The notes below the pieces were generated by a model. The model had not been told where the DNA came from. It did not search any database and was given only the letters and a program-made list of their open reading frames with translations. A stretch of 64,000 nucleotides of DNA. It comes from Mariniphaga sediminis. Its GTDB lineage: Bacteria; Bacteroidota; Bacteroidia; Bacteroidales; Prolixibacteraceae. The number at the start of each line of letters is the position of its first letter. Position 1 is the first letter of the stretch. Location: the NCBI RefSeq assembly GCF_003573545.1, contig NZ_QWET01000015.1:1-64000 (forward strand). The letters are read 5' to 3'. Below, piece after piece: positions 63,581 through 64,000 of the stretch. The translations under genes and the position numbers were made by a program.

Positions 63581-63646
63581 AGAGGCAATGCGGGAGAATA
63601 GTAGCTTTTGATAAATTAATATTATAATAAATAGAATAAGTCTACG

Positions 63647-64000
63647 ATGAACTACTTCAAAATTTTTACGCTTCTTTTAGTCGTTTTTATCCATGCCGGT
63701 TGTACGCAACAAACAGGCTCCAAAGAAAAAGATTATGCTGCGCTGGTAAATCCATTTATTGGCACAATTGGCGGAGGTAATACGTTTACAGGCCCGGTTT
63801 TACCCTATGGAATGATTCAACCTGGTCCGTATATGGAATATGAGGATGATAAAAAATCTGGAGTAGTCTATGGTTTTAGTCATACGCATTTAAGCGGGAT
63901 GGCAGGTGGAGGTGTTTTGGCGCCCGGCGATATTTTAGTTATGCCTGTAGATAAACCTGATTTGTATACTTCAGATGTACAGTCTGCGTTTTTTCATAGT
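63647..64000 (+). CDS. GH92-family alpha-mannosidase lipoprotein (5' part only)
   Basis: The first 118 codons of a gene cut by the window end. The signal peptide ends IHAGC, with lipidated C19. The following YAALVNPFIGTIGGGNTF, VLPYGMIQPGP, and YGFSHTHLSGMAGGG...GDILVMP match the N-terminal block of glycoside hydrolase family 92 (exo-acting alpha-mannosidases, calcium dependent). Full family members run to about 750 aa. It would trim mannose-containing glycans, such as host or yeast N-glycans, at the cell surface or in the periplasm. Confidence 0.9.
   Translation, partial: MNYFKIFTLLLVVFIHAGCTQQTGSKEKDYAALVNPFIGTIGGGNTFTGPVLPYGMIQPGPYMEYEDDKKSGVVYGFSHTHLSGMAGGGVLAPGDILVMPVDKPDLYTSDVQSAFFHS

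Larger units (their letters stand above)
62603..63646. other. Non-coding region with repeat copies before the GH92 gene
   Basis: About 1 kb with no conserved gene. It contains two copies of a repeat about 190-210 bp long (from 62716 and 62983), short stretches of the TTGGGTATTGGGTATTG type between them, and a 53-codon open frame at 63419-63580. The long open frame that crosses the repeats is considered an artefact. Confidence 0.75.

Noticed and set aside
1-64000. tRNA, rRNA, integrase, transposase or prophage genes
   Set aside because: Looked for and not recognised on either strand; base composition appears fairly even apart from AT-rich leaders.

Overview
The window looks like chromosomal DNA of a marine or sediment-type member of the Bacteroidia, most likely the Marinilabiliales/Prolixibacteraceae neighbourhood. 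The evidence is a SusC/SusD pair, type IX secretion (T9SS) C-terminal sorting domains, a MurF-Alr fusion, an LptE/SecG cluster led by a sigma-54 activator, many surface lipoproteins, and repeated TAnnTTTG -7 promoter elements in front of genes. The rank below phylum/class is inference. No rRNA, tRNA, integrase, transposase or CRISPR array was found. Most of the window is ordinary housekeeping content.

Layout. 0.1-7.4 kb: a CDP-alcohol phosphatidyltransferase, then a TetR-controlled tripartite RND efflux operon (TetR, TolC-like, HlyD-like, AcrB-like, PII-like protein), followed by a degenerate palindromic repeat. 7.6-12.7 kb: parE, parC, aroK. 12.8-15.5 kb, minus strand: sigma-54 activator, lptE, TPR-like protein, secG. 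15.7-22.3 kb: kdsB, a tiny stand-alone T9SS sorting-domain protein, a serine beta-lactamase-family protein, a Tat-exported aldo/keto reductase, pgi and a Crp/Fnr regulator. 22.3-27.1 kb: murF-alr (minus), a coiled-coil/acidic protein, rsmI and a YjjG-like HAD nucleotidase.

27.1-36.8 kb is the main accessory locus. A 650-bp leader with a duplicated promoter/operator-like unit precedes susC, susD and two further surface lipoproteins. After a terminator comes a secreted C10 cysteine peptidase with a T9SS signal. No carbohydrate-active enzyme is present here, so a protein or peptide substrate is plausible. 36.8-43.7 kb: two exported proteins of unknown role, dnaB, and the overlapping operon PASTA protein-rluD-ddl, then rpmH (L34, only 52 aa). 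43.8-53.1 kb: a two-component system, a DUF1573 protein, meaB, lpdA, a FadL/TodX-type channel and an alpha/beta hydrolase.

53.3-62.6 kb is an envelope and signalling region. It holds a membrane LytTR regulator, a lipoprotein, two tandem lipoprotein serpins, and an ECF sigma factor overlapping a gene for an unusual protein: short cytosolic head, one transmembrane helix, and a predicted outer-membrane barrel. A second barrel-like protein, an LVIVD-repeat lipoprotein and a small lipoprotein follow. 62.6-63.6 kb is non-coding, with two copies of a mobile-looking repeat. The window ends inside a GH92 alpha-mannosidase-type lipoprotein.

The strongest leads are the ECF sigma/one-protein trans-envelope candidate, the duplicated operator in front of susC, the paired serpins with different reactive loops, and the non-coding repeat families.
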